Assembly (NCBI GenBank): GCA_914767715.1
Contig: OU612070.1
Location: forward strand, 27,268,025-27,332,024
Direction of reading: 5' to 3'
DNA length: 64,000 nucleotides
From: Membranipora membranacea
Taxonomy: Eukaryota > Bryozoa > Gymnolaemata > Cheilostomatida > Membraniporidae
Shown: in pieces, positions 40,699 to 51,829 of the stretch
How positions within the stretch are numbered: the first letter of the stretch is position 1
Layout of the letters: each line of letters starts with the position of its first letter
Translations under genes and position numbers: made by a program
The notes under the pieces: model-generated
The model's database searches: none
What the model saw: the letters and a program-made list of their open reading frames with translations, nothing else
Told to the model about the DNA's origin: nothing

Positions 40699-40704
40699 AA
40701 TAAA
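40699..40704 (+). terminator. Poly(A) signal AATAAA of SmD2
   Basis: AATAAA lies about 160 bp after the SmD2 stop codon, the first canonical signal downstream. Confidence 0.7.
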
Positions 40705-42860
40705 ACTGTATCATTTTCTAAAAAGTCTATGATGACTTCCCCGTGATGACTGAGTACATCAGGTTGAGGATTTCTTTGTGACTTGATGTGGATTTGTGAG
40801 GTGTCAATGATATTGAGCAACCCACCCAAACAATAGTCACATTGTCAAAGTAAAATATCTGTGGAGTCTAAGTGACATAGGCTAACCTATATGTGGAGGA
40901 AGCAGTTAGCATTTGATAATTGTAGGCATTGATAGGCTTGAGCAGGAAAACCATTGTGACCAATGTAGACACAAACACACACAAAACAGCTGTATTATCA
41001 CGTATAATAGTTAAAAAATGCTGAAACACTCTGCTGAGTTAGTCCAATAAAACACTTATCAGGTTAGATTTGTACATCACAGTTGTGATTTATCTTGCCC
41101 TACATTTCCTGCATGTTTCTTTAGAGATGAGCACCTTGTGTTTTTCTCATAACAGAGCATTTGCTCATCAACAAACTCTTCCTACAGTCCCTGTCTCATG
41201 ATTGCTATCCATTGGTCAAATACTATCAGACCTATCTCAAGCTTATAGCAGGGAGGGTGGGACTCTCCTTCCCTGCATATACCGGGTTAGTGGTGGAACT
41301 GATGCGGTGTTGCCTACACGTGTTGCTTGCTTGTTCCAAAATGAATCGTGGCATCTCTGATTCTGTTTTACTGAAAATCTTCTGGAACACACTGCTCCTG
41401 AAAGAAAAGTTTCCATACTGGCTTGCAAGACACTCTCGTCTATTGCTATTGTTAGATGTTAATTTATCAGTAGCTTTTGGATAAAGACCCCATTCAAACT
41501 CTGATCATTTGTTAAGGGTGCTGAGGAAATCAGTGATGATCACTTACTAAAAAGGTAACCCTATTTTTACCTGTGAGTGATAAGCTAAAAATGATAAGGC
41601 AAATAAATTATTAATGTTTTCTGAATCACAAATTTAAACATGTTATAAACATCAGGATTGAGAATCATAATAATTTTGAGATAATAAAAAATCAAATGGA
41701 AAGTAGAAATTAAGGACTTTCCACTGCACTTCAACTGATAAGCATGAGGTCTTCCTGATATAATCTTATAAATAGCATTCTGTGACTCCACAATAGATTA
41801 TCGCTATTTTTAAGACTTGTTTTATATGATGTATCCAGGTGATGGTATACATCATACTTTGCTGATGAAAGTAATTCGAAGGCCCTGACTGCAACTTTAT
41901 CAAGGTTTTGAGGCTTTCTCTTGTCAAATCCAGGAGTTAAAAGTTCCAGACTCCAACACCCTGGGACTTCCAACTCCTTTATCAAACACCCACATGTCAT
42001 AAAATCTGATTGGTCCTGAGAGCCTTCAAATTATATAACAGTATTTATTTGTGTCTTTCTGTTATGCTATCTAGATTCTCAGGTAGTTTGAGAGCAATAA
42101 AAGAACCTTCAAGTTTCATGTCATGAAAACCCTCTCCACGAAAAAAAACACGGAAAAGTCAGAGTTTTTTTTGTGATTTACAGCCAGAGACCATATATAA
42201 AGTAGATCTAGTAGATACTGTGTAATGATCTCTGTTTAGCAATCAACAGCCCTATACAAACTATACTACATATTCAGTATTATCCACGTTTGTGATTTTG
42301 TTTTCAACTTTATTATTTTATTGACATGGCCGTCTGAAGTCAGCAACAATGCAGTTTTCTAGGTACAAATTTTTTTTTGGACACATTATTTATCAGACTG
42401 TGCCTGTGATTATACTTGTATGACCTGACGTATTGAGTTGATGGTATTTTTTACACCGTTACCATCTGCTCCATTGTACCATCCGATCCCTGAAGATAAA
42501 ACAGAAGTTTCTATCAGCCAAGCATAGTGTAATTTTGGTCTTATGTATCTTCATTGGTTCCATGATGAGAGCTTCAGATGAATATTGATTTGATAGCAGG
42601 CCACCATGGCCGTCACCTTATACTGCTAGAGGTACATATTTTTATTGCACTGATTTCTGCACGGGTAGGACTAGATCAAGTTTGGACCAATTTACCCGCA
42701 TTCCATAGGTCCAATTTTAATTGTGAGACGGGGACGCATCCAAACGCGCAACACATGCAAATTGGTTCATACTTTATCTAGATAGCGGTATGAAGCTCAA
42801 GCTCAGTATTCATTAGAGATGGAAAGATTCATGAAGTATTGAACGGAATTTTCAGAAAAT
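40705..42860. other. Intergenic stretch, unassigned frames only
   Basis: A 107-codon plus frame (41161-41484) and an 89-codon minus frame (41731-42000) are open but match no family known to me and lack splice context. A small hairpin of the dispersed family is at 41249-41275. Nothing else supported. Confidence 0.4.
41249..41275. repeat. Dispersed CAGGGAGT hairpin, copy 2
   Basis: CAGGGAGGGTGGGACT then CTCCTTCCCTG: a diverged member of the hairpin family, stem CAGGGAGG/CCTTCCCTG. Confidence 0.5.
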
Positions 42861-43761
42861 CTATTGCTCGAGATACATACTTGTACATATTCCCATGATC
42901 TGTATCCATCCACTGCAGCAACCAATAGAATCCTCTCTTACAAAGTTAATGCACTTGTTGTTCAGCTCTTTGCAGTCTGGGGTTATAAAAGAACATCCCA
43001 TCGCCTGGAAGCACCGCTCTAGTGTTTGTCCTGGACCAATATGGTGGACATATTGCCTATAGCAGCTGCCAAAGTTTGTGTTGGTACAAGTTGGTGTTTT
43101 TGTAGAAGGGCAGCGCCTGTAATAATGGAGTGATTGAAAGTGAGGTTGTAACTCCCATACGTAGAAGCAATGCAAAAACAGTAATGTACCGGACTGTTTA
43201 AAAGAGGGGCCAGAAGTTGTCTGAGAGTGCAGACGAGTGAGACTTTTTTGCTGTATGTACCCATCTTCAAATTACGTCAGTTCAGTTATCAATATCATAT
43301 AGGAATGATCCTTCTGTTTAGTCCAGTTAGTTCAGTTTAGGTTACTTGAAGTTTGTGTATGAATGATGGTATGAAATTGGCATGGTGCAGAAGATTAAGT
43401 TACATCAGGGAGTTTGATCCCAAACTCCCTGGTTACATCAGCAGAAATAGTCAATTATCTAACCATGAATTGTAGAGTTGCCCCTCCTTGGTACCACATA
43501 CCTGGGAACCTTGAGGGCGCCGTTTCTGTAATTCCTAGATAGATAGAACACTTACCCTCCCTCTCCTCTCTCAATGCCTAACCAGGTGTATAAGAACACT
43601 CTGAGTTGTGTGTGATCATCAAGTTTAGAAGCATCGTATCCCAGAGACTTCAGTCTAGCTATCTGATCAGATACATGCAAGTCTAAATTTGGTTTCTCTG
43701 CCAACACATTTAAATTTGCAGTCAGGACGAGGATCCAGGCTATCGAGCTTATAGTCTGCAT
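42861..43761 (-). CDS. Small secreted cysteine-rich protein, unknown family
   Basis: Two exons on the minus strand (43556-43761 and 42861-43116) join in phase across good splice sites to 153 residues. The N-terminus MQTISSIAWILVLTANLNVL is a clear signal peptide, with likely cleavage near residue 22. The mature N-terminal half is Cys-free and helical in character (DQIARLKSLGYDASKLDDH). The second exon contributes ten cysteines with spacings C-7-C-7-C-17-C-5-C-6-C-6-C-10-CC-9-C, compatible with five disulfides. The protein would be exported and act outside the cell. I do not recognise the family and assign no function. The even cysteine count, the signal peptide and the phase-consistent intron argue that this is a real gene. 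Its neighbour SmD2 ends 2.3 kb away and appears unrelated. Confidence 0.7.
43406..43431. repeat. Dispersed CAGGGAGT hairpin, copy 3
   Basis: CAGGGAGTTTGATCCC then AAACTCCCTG, with pairing extended by GTTACAT/GGTTACAT flanks. It falls in the intron of the cysteine-rich gene. Confidence 0.6.
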
Positions 43762-44548
43762 TATAACTTTTATATAACTAACAAGCCGAGTGATGAACGG
43801 TAGATCTCACTCACCGATTAAAATAGGCATATAATGAAGACTCGGCCATATGGCAGTTCGCAGCAGTTTGTAATATGACTTGTATTTTGATTTCATGAAA
43901 GTCTTCACTTACAAAGTGTTAGGTTAAACATTGATGGTATAGAGACGTTCAACTGCATGTCAAATATATTCTTGGCTTTCGTATACAGTATAATAAAAAT
44001 TGCATTACAAGTTCAACCTTGAAATCAGTCAAAAGACATGGCTCCGTGATATCATTACCTTTACCATGAAGCTGTTCGATCATAACTATCTCCCCAATTC
44101 ATCACATTCATCATGCGGTAAAAATAAAAAAGATCTATTGCTATGCTTAAAAGTCTACAATTTGTGGCAGCGTTTTTGGCAGTTATCCGCTTATTAAGAT
44201 AAAATAGCAGTTTATTGGTAAACGCTCTGTGATTGTAATGGCATATCATTTAAAACTTTGATACTGGTAGGTATAAAACTATAAAAATCTTTCGGTCTTA
44301 ATTTTTGACATCCTGTATGATTTCCTGCAAAAAGAGTAACACTGATCAGGGAGAATGGAAGCCCTGCACTGCACTGATTAAGAATATATGAGTATCAAAA
44401 TTGATAAGATTGTTGGCAGTATTTTCAATCCTATTACACACTAGGAGTCCGCATCAAAACAATGAGAATTCTAAAAAAATAGACGGAGCAGTTTATCTCT
44501 ATTACCCTGAGTGGCTGAAAAATACCATAACTCAATGCTATCTCCCCC
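43762..44548. other. Non-genic stretch
   Basis: No supported gene. The region presumably includes the promoter of the minus-strand cysteine-rich gene; no TATA box was identified. Frames are short. Confidence 0.4.
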
Positions 44549-44917
44549 ATACATGACAAGTTGGTAGACCCAGAAATCAGGTCTCCGCGGACAAACTCCC
44601 AACCCGGAATACCACTCCGCGTCCCGCAGTGCTGGTGCAATTCGTGCCCTCGTTTGTCATATTTCTAAGCCAAAACTTGAGCTTCCATAGTATGAACTGC
44701 TTCATTTTACCTGATTTTACATACAAGCAGTAATGGTAATAAGCAATTACATAGGTATATGCACTGTTGAAGTAGGAGAACATAGTTTCCCTTGCAAAAA
44801 GAAGCTTCAAAAATGTTCTGGATAAAGGAGGGAGGAAAAAGGGAGATAGGGAGGAGGTGGAAGAAGACCCTTAAAACTGGGAGGCTCCCTACCAAAAAGG
44901 GAGACTTGTCAGGTATC
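44549..44917 (+). repeat. Left arm of a 2.4-kb inverted repeat
   Basis: This segment is the reverse complement, with moderate divergence, of 46590-46972. Shared blocks include GTCTCCGCGGACAAACTCCC near the outer end and GGGAGACTTGTCAGGTAT at the inner end. Open frames within the arms are symmetrical by-products. The arms could be long TIRs of a composite transposon or an inverted duplication. Confidence 0.8.
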
Positions 44918-45443
44918 ATCTCCCCTTCAACAAGGTTACATTTCATCAAATTATCACATAGAGAGTTGACTTCCCAATTAATTATTTTATCATATGGAGT
45001 TGTCTTCTTAAATGCTAATAATTTTGAAGCTGAGATCTTATCCCTTAAGTAGTTCCTATATGAAGGGGGGATACTTGGAGGTGTGGAAGGTTTTTTGCTT
45101 TGTCAAGGTAAACTGAAAATCTTGAAAGAAAAAGGAAGAGCTTGTTAGCCACATAGCAGCACACTGATCACGTGATATACTATTGCATGTATATCTCTGA
45201 TCGATAGAGAGTGAATTAATTCACTTAGCTTGAGTGCAGCTGAAATTCAGTATTTAGGAGACATGTGGATGATTACCCAAACTTTTGGATATACACTTAT
45301 CATTTTCTCATTCTTTCTTAAAATATTCTAATTTATACTTAGAAAATCTGATATCACCTTTTAACAGTTTTAGAAGAGCATTTAGCACATGTTTTTGACA
45401 AGAAAAGTGACATCGAAACTGTGTATTGCTAGCCTAAGCTCAT

Positions 45444-45893
45444 GTGTGCCGGTTACTAGGCACCCGTTCTCTGAAGCACGAGGATGTCAATGTGAAGGAC
45501 TTTTCCAAAACTCTGATAAATAAACATGTAAAACAACTTTGGCTTTCCTCATCATGGGAAAGATTTTTTAAAACACATGATTATGGAGTATTATTTACCT
45601 CTGATTGTGAACCAAACCTCATTTTTAAAAATCCCCTGCCACTCGATCAAAATAAAAAACTCTTCGGATCCCTATGTGCTCTTCTCTCAGGCCATAGTAG
45701 ACTCCAAGCACATATGTTCCTTTTAAAGCTAACCCATACACCCCTATGCCTTTGCTGGCAAGAGGACGAAACATCAGAGCATTTTCTCTTCGACTGCCAC
45801 ATTAACAACAACCCAAGAGAACAGCTCAATCCTCGCATAGGGGATTGGACAAATATAATAAATTATATAAGCGTATGTCATCATGCTCCATAG
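45444..45893 (+). pseudogene. Fragment of retroelement-type C-terminal zinc motif protein
   Basis: A 149-codon open frame inside the TIR element has LSGHSRLQAHMFLLKL, then LCLCWQEDETSEHFLFDC. This GH..L..HL…C.C…ET..H.LF.C pattern is the typical C-terminal region after the RT or RNase H domains of non-LTR retrotransposons. No RT domain precedes it and the frame has no proper start. It seems to be a captured or relic fragment rather than the element's transposase. Confidence 0.55.
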
Positions 45894-46077
45894 GAAGGTC
45901 TTATTGTCAATAACATCTCAATAATATATGCATCCATCATCACTAAAATAACCTCAAAGAAAATAATTTCTTTCCCTTTTATCACATAACAATTAAATAA
46001 AACTTGTGAAATTTTAGCATGCCTGCAAATAGAGGCTTTACTATTCATGATATCTATCATGAAAAGTTATTTTTATC

Positions 46078-46106
46078 AGAATTATTATTATTATTATTAT
46101 TATTAT
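46078..46106. repeat. (ATT)n microsatellite
   Basis: About nine uninterrupted ATT units inside the 1.12-kb TIR element. Confidence 0.85.
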
Positions 46107-46282
46107 AAGCTCAGAAGAGAGAACTAACAATGCAGAGCTAGGTAAATCTGTTTCGATCATGTCTGTTTGATAAAATTAAAGTTGTCCTCTCTTTCATCCA
46201 AATGTAGGTGCTCAATATTTGCGACAGAAGCTCTATCGATCAGAGATACACATACTAATAGTGTAATCTCGAAATCAGTGTG

Positions 46283-46589
46283 ACATAGCAGGGTAGGTCG
46301 AGGCGCAGATTGCTAGTAGAGGCGTGGCTTGCTGCTCTTGTTTTATTGGCTACTTATTGTGAAAGCACATGGTTTTATCAGAATTGTGTATATTATGATG
46401 TCTTATACTTGCGAACACTCTTTATATGCTTATGATATATGTCTATGTAATAGCACATATAAATTCTGATATTGCCATTGACATGTGCTCAGTTCTGTAG
46501 AAACATCCTATATTTTGCAACATGTGTACTACTAAAACATTTCCAACATTCCAGCTAGTGTTAGACTTTATTTCAGAAGAGCAGGAAAG
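46283..46589 (+). mobile_element. Older repeat element interrupted by the TIR transposon
   Basis: Together with 45137-45159 this forms one copy of a roughly 330-bp repeat. Its other copy is inverted at 50145-50485. Both copies end at the identical point (…GAGCAGGAAAG), so that is the true element boundary. The inner edge of the right arm begins directly after it. Confidence 0.75.
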
Positions 46590-46972
46590 CATACCTGACA
46601 AGTCTCCCTTTTTGGTAGGGAGGCTCCCAGTTTTTAGGGTCTTTTTCCACCCCATCCCTTTCTCCCTTTTTTCTCCCTATTTTCAGCTTCCTTTAACCAG
46701 AAAACTTTTTAAGCTTCTTTTTGCAAGGCAAACAATGTTTCCCAACTTAACAGTGCATATAAGTATGTAATTGCTTATTGCAATTACTGCTTGTATGTAA
46801 AAACAGGTAAAATGATGCAATTCATAGTATGAAAGCTCAAGTTTTGGCTTAGAAATTTGACAAACAAGGGCTGAATTGCGCCGACACTCTGGGGCGCAGA
46901 GCCGTATTCCGAGTTCGGGAGTTTGTCCGCGGAGACCTCCTGATTTCTGGGTCTACCTACTTGTCATGTATG
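46590..46972 (-). repeat. Right arm of the 2.4-kb inverted repeat
   Basis: Reverse complement of 44549-44917 (see that entry). The outer end carries CCGCGGAGACCTCCTGATTT and TACTTGTCATGTATG. Confidence 0.8.
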
Positions 46973-47324
46973 CAGGAAAGACAAGGGACTACCTTCACAA
47001 ATGACCACACAGCGAAGCAACTGAAAACACCACTTAGTGAGCTGAATTTTGGTGGGTAGCTTATTATACATCCTAGCCTTATTCAAAACTGGTGTTTGGG
47101 GATGTCTAATATTCTTAACATTTTGCAGCCTCATTTCTTTTCATTTAAGCAGCGACAAGTGCTACCTTACTTGCATTTAATAATAAATCACAAAGCTCGA
47201 TGGTGCTGTCACAAACAAGGAAGAAACCACTGCAGTTGAATGATGGGAACAAATACTGCAGATATATTCAACTGAGAGTTCACATTTACCGTATTTGAAA
47301 ATATGTTCTGTGTGTCTATTTTAG

Positions 47325-49476
47325 ATCCTTTTGACTTTAGCAAACACCGACTGCGCATTGATAATTGTGGGAGAGCCTTAGTGAATGTGTCTTCTGCGAT
47401 CATGCATTGTTTATATGGAAAAGATCATCATACTGCTCATAAGAGAAAGGAAAAACAAAGGCGATCGGTAAGCTTACTATCACGTTCAAATATTTACCAT
47501 GCCTAACCAAGAGACTTGTCTACCCAGAAGTGTGCTACTCAGAAAAAAACTTCTCGGTAATATTTTTCAGTTTTGCAAGAGATTGGAATATGAATTGATA
47601 CGATAATACTATCAGAGGTTCCTGACGATTTAATTCAACCATAGACTTGCATTAAACCTCTCGCACATCATGGCTGTGTAATTCCCCATTGATGTTTGCA
47701 AGTTGGTCGGCCCACTTATTTACTGAGTGATCAGCACCTACATATTTACTCACCGTGAAATAAAATTATTAAAAAACTTGCAATTTGATTTTGGATCCTT
47801 GATACCTATGCTGCATCACCTAGACATAATTGTGACTGGTTAGTTAACAAGCATCAATAGTAAATGAGCCGGAGAACAATTGTAAGAGATAATCTGTCAT
47901 ATCCATTATTAACAAACACTGGTACTCCCCTTAGCCCATTACAATTCTCTGTTTACACTAATTTAGATTAAAACATATACAGACGACATAACTATCATCA
48001 AATACCAGCCGACACCTGTATCATAGGATTAGTCAATAGTAATACAATGCAATAATTTACGGTTGAAAACTGGTAAAACTAGAAATAAAAACCAATCTTT
48101 CTACAATATGACTGCGTAAGATAAATTGAAGTCAACTTGGCATTTCAATATTATGTTATTTCAGATTGACATGGATCAAGATCATCCAGTGGTCAAGAAA
48201 ACTCGGATGAGTACTCAGAATACTAAAAAGCTTGGATGTCCTGCTGCAATCAAAATATCCCGCTGCATCATTTTTCAAGGCTTTGTTGTGAGTATCCCTA
48301 ATGATTCGTTTAGCTTTTTACTGTTTCTATGCTGTTGTAATGTTGAAAACCTCACTTGATCTTTGCAAACAAACTAGACTTACTCACTGTATTGCTGTTC
48401 TAATGTTCCACAGAAGTGACAACCTCAATATTGTACACCTCCAATGGAGTGAAAATTGTACGGGAAATTGCATTAAAATGTATGTACACATGTGTGTATG
48501 TTGTGAGAAACCCAGTTACATTATCTTTGTTTCGGTCAACTTTTTATTACCAATATCTCGTCTTACTGTAAATTTTCGCGAACATGGCTTTTTTATCTGC
48601 ATTTGACAATTGCAGCTCACCCAGGATAAGTCTAATAAACATCAGCGAGTGAAACTAGCTACAGATCTGAAAGCTACAAGGTCAGAAGATATATGTTATA
48701 TAAGTTTTTAATACATTATTTCTTCTTCCTGTAGGCCTAGAGAAAACACCTGCGAGCAGGATCTATGTAAAGCTGCTGATGGTACAAAAACAAGGTAACA
48801 GCCATGACTGTGGCCTGCATGCTGTTGCTAACTTGGTCGAAGTTTTGTTTGGTGGAGACCCGCAGGAATCGAGCTACGGCCAACTTTCAATGAGACAGCA
48901 CCTACACGACTGTCTGGCTCAGGGTCGTTTTAGTGTATTTCCTATAGTTGATGTTGCCATGCCTCGCTTTAGAAGAACAACCAAAGTAACATGGTATCGG
49001 GTATGTAGGATCATTAACACCACAAGCACTCCCTTTCGGTTTTCTCAAAAATGCCATATTTTAGATCTATAAACCTTCAACAATAATATAATAAAAGTTA
49101 CTAGTCCAATAAATATAAAAAAGTAGCTCACATTTGTGAATATTTTGGTAAAGATAACTTGAGCTAGACATTCTTCGATAAAAATTTGAACTTTAACCTA
49201 TTATGAAAGAAAATGTATGAACAGTACATAGATGTTCAGTACATATATTATACTCATGCAAAATTTTATTTATATTCTAGGTCTACTGCACCTGCCGACT
49301 AACGTTTAATCGTTTTTGACAGGATACGGATGATATGATTGAGTGTGAGGAGTGCAAGGAATGGTTCCACAGGGGGTGCGTCCACATTCCCTGGACAGCC
49401 TTTGAGCCCCTCACAAACGAAGTGACCAACTTCAGGTGTAGAAGATGCCGGGGAGGGGCATTCTTGATTTAGTATC
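47325..49476 (+). pseudogene. Broken transposon-type gene: zinc, Ulp1 and PHD segments
   Basis: Segments with good splice borders are 47325-47467, 48165-48287, 48616-48680, about 48735-49000 and 49281-49476. The second holds NTKKLGCPAAIKISRCIIF, the KxGCPA-type zinc/DNA-binding segment of FAR1/MULE- and CARF-like proteins. The fourth holds QKQGNSHDCGLHAVANLVE and MRQHLHDCL, the Gln/Cys end of a C48 (Ulp1-like) peptidase. The fifth is a PHD finger (VYCTCRLT, MIECEECKEWFHRGC, CRRC) followed by a stop. Defects: the upstream splice enters the peptidase exon in the wrong frame, the His/Asp half of the peptidase is absent, and an in-frame TGA (49317-49319) splits the PHD finger. This architecture is common in transposon-derived genes of aquatic invertebrates. 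A poly(A) signal AATAAA lies at 49571-49576. Confidence 0.7.
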
Positions 49477-49849
49477 AATACTTTTCTCTCTTTGCACCAA
49501 TTTAATTATTAATTGACCACTTAATTCTTGTGCCTTAAATTTTTTAACACATTTGACTACTCAGGCAGTAAATAAATGTGGGTTGTAAATATGTGGTTTC
49601 CGTGCTGGCATGTTTAGAGTTATCAAAGTTATGATTTTAACTCATGTAATTTACTGAATTCTTTTAATATTTAGCTTCATAATTGTTACGAGGGTGAAAC
49701 ATCATGTCTTTTACTCTTTATTGTTGTATCAGCTTATCAATTACAAATAAATTTCTTTATCAACCTAAAGATATTTGAATGTATACATAAATATTTATAT
49801 TTATTATATTGTAAAATCATAGTCTGACCTCCTCAAAGTCAATGATGCC

Positions 49850-50060
49850 GGTGGTTAACAAACATATCATTGTTGTGTTCATGTTGAAGAGTAGTCAAGG
49901 CTTTCCAATTAATAGACCTTCTAAGGATGATTCATTTAGTGAGAGGAGACCAAGCACAACATGCATATTCCAGCTTTAGGCGTCACAGGGTTTTGTAAGC
50001 CAGAATGAGAAAAATCCGTACCCTCCTGAGGTTTCTAAGAGGCGTTGACACATTATTCTA
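49850..50060 (-). mobile_element. LINE reverse-transcriptase 3' relic (minus strand)
   Basis: On the minus strand, after a one-base shift, the translation gives LEYACCAWSPLTK, then a stop, then RRSINWKALTTLQHEHNND. The first piece is the L.YA...WSP motif that follows the RT domain of CR1/L2/Jockey-type LINEs. Frameshift and stop show it is dead. Confidence 0.6.
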
Positions 50061-50144
50061 AGCTTTGCCACAATACCTACAAAGAACAGCAGACCAGTTG
50101 TCAGAATTTATATGTGCCATTACATAGACATACATCATAAGCAA

Positions 50145-50485
50145 CTTTCCTGCTCTTCTGAAATAAAGTCTAACACTAGCTGGAATGTTGGAAATGTTTT
50201 AGTAGTACACATGTTGCAAAATATAGGATGTTTCTACAGAACTGAGCACATGTCAATGGCAATATCAGAATTTATATGTGCTATTTATTACACAGACATA
50301 TATCATAAGCATATAAAGAGTGTTTGTAAGTATAAGACATCATAATATTATACACAATTCTGATAAGACCATGTGCTTTCACAATGTTTGTATACATTAA
50401 GTAGCCAATAAAACAAGAGCAGCAAGCCACGCCTCTACTAGCAATCTGCGCCTCGACCTACCCTGCTATGTGGCTAACAAGCTCT
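50145..50485 (-). mobile_element. Empty-site paralogue of the interrupted repeat
   Basis: Reverse complement of 45137-45159 plus 46283-46589, with about 90 percent visual identity and one ACATAGCAG (complement at 50463-50471) where the other copy holds the 1.12-kb insertion. A partial extra copy of an internal piece lies just before it (50101-50144). Confidence 0.8.
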
Positions 50486-51351
50486 TCCAAAGAAAGGAAA
50501 AAGAAAAATCCGAAAATTACAGAGAAAAGGTGCCCAGAGAGAAGGAGAGACCCTTTGTATAACCATACCAATGATTGCTGCACCTCTGGATATATAGATG
50601 AAAGAGAAAGGTATGCAACTATCAGGCTTTGTTTATCATGATTTATACTTAAGATTAAATATAAAAGAAAGACCTAAGTTCCTGACTGGTTGAGTGATTA
50701 TTCCAATCATACCGTTGTATATTTATTTGTTATGTACTAAGCATGTGCGTGCCTGATCCCTGTTACATGCATAATATGTACCTGCTTAGACATTGATTCA
50801 AAGTCAGGCGTCACTGACGGGATTAATAGAGCTGTGGCTAGTCATGAGCCATATAAACATTGAAATTATTGCTCTCTGATCCTTACAATTACATCAATCA
50901 ATTCAATGGTACGCCGTATACTGATCAGACAATGAACATATTAGGAGCCAAAGCTTATTCTCAACACTGGATGGCTTGTTTATATTTAATGTCATCACGC
51001 GCCTTAGGTCCCCCAGCATGAGGTGCGGAGGTAATAATCCTGTTGTCACCCTACCTTTCACTGCTTTCATATTGACTTATGTGCCTAGCATGCCACTATA
51101 TGTGGAATATTGTAGTTATGTAATATGTACCCTCACGGTCTTGGTGGATCGCCCATATCTAGAAACTGCAATGGCATGCATGCACAATATTTTCCCGTAG
51201 GATGTCATATATTAGACATAAAACAACAACAACCTATGGGCTAGTGGATCGCAAATCCCAAATTCTGCTTGTATGCATGCCTATTGGTAGCTTTGTATTA
51301 TTCATGGTGATGGCAGATATATGATAACATTAGATATCGGACTTCTTACAG

Positions 51352-51568
51352 GTTTCTGAAGGCATATGAGCAGACCTGTCAGCAGGAAGGATGTCTTGTA
51401 TCACCGGGAGTCAGAGCTGCTCTCAAACAAGCCATGGAGGATGAGAAGTTTCTCACTAAGGTTAGGGCAGCTTCATTTCTTGATTCGCTTCCAATGAAGC
51501 AATGGATGAATGGTGGTAAACACTCATTGTCGTCATCAGGAAACATAGGGGATTCCGTCAAACAGTGA
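51352..51568 (+). CDS. Orphan terminal coding exon, unknown protein (partial)
   Basis: After a good acceptor (CTTACAG|G) the frame stays open for 72 codons to TGA at 51566-51568. The peptide (FLKAYEQTCQQEGC, ALKQAMEDEKFLTK, then a Ser/Gly-rich tail) is soluble and helix-prone and begins mid-protein in phase 2. The N-terminal part resembles the short helical leader of some leucine-rich-repeat proteins, but this is only an impression. No upstream exon in a matching phase was found within 1 kb. It might be a remnant of a gene disrupted by the surrounding repeats. Confidence 0.35.
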
Positions 51569-51829
51569 TCATACTATCCTAACCAACTTAAATTTTTAGG
51601 CTAATATATATTCTGTTCATCTCATCACCTATCATGGCTTTATCAGAGCAGCCACATGTATTCCATGTCCAACGTAGAAAACGTCAAAACAAATGTTCGA
51701 ACGAAAATATATTGCACAACCCTGATTTGTGATGCTACAGTTGTCAATCAAAGAAATATGCCAGCACGACTTCTTGGGTCCAGATAAACAATCGAATCCA
51801 GGCACCGAAATCTTATCTGATTGAATCAA

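Larger units (their letters stand above)
45160..46282. mobile_element. 1.12-kb TIR DNA transposon with 9-bp target duplication
   Basis: Both ends start CACACTGAT (reading inward) and share TATCTCTGATCGATAGAG about 30-34 bp in, giving imperfect TIRs of about 50 bp. ACATAGCAG occurs directly outside each end (45151-45159, 46283-46291). The paralogue at 50145-50485 carries the same flanking sequence with a single ACATAGCAG and no insert, which is an empty site. This proves the boundaries. A 9-bp duplication fits Mutator-like elements, though the termini are not diagnostic. The interior contains a degenerate ORF and an ATT microsatellite. Confidence 0.85.

Noticed and set aside
41161-42000. Frames of 107 (plus) and 89 (minus) codons
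   Set aside because: Neither shows family resemblance or splice context. Lengths of this order occur by chance in this window.
44577-46770. Several mirrored ORFs in the inverted arms (for example 44792-45052 and 46443-46655)
   Set aside because: They are the same arm sequence read in both orientations, with stops at different places and no domain.
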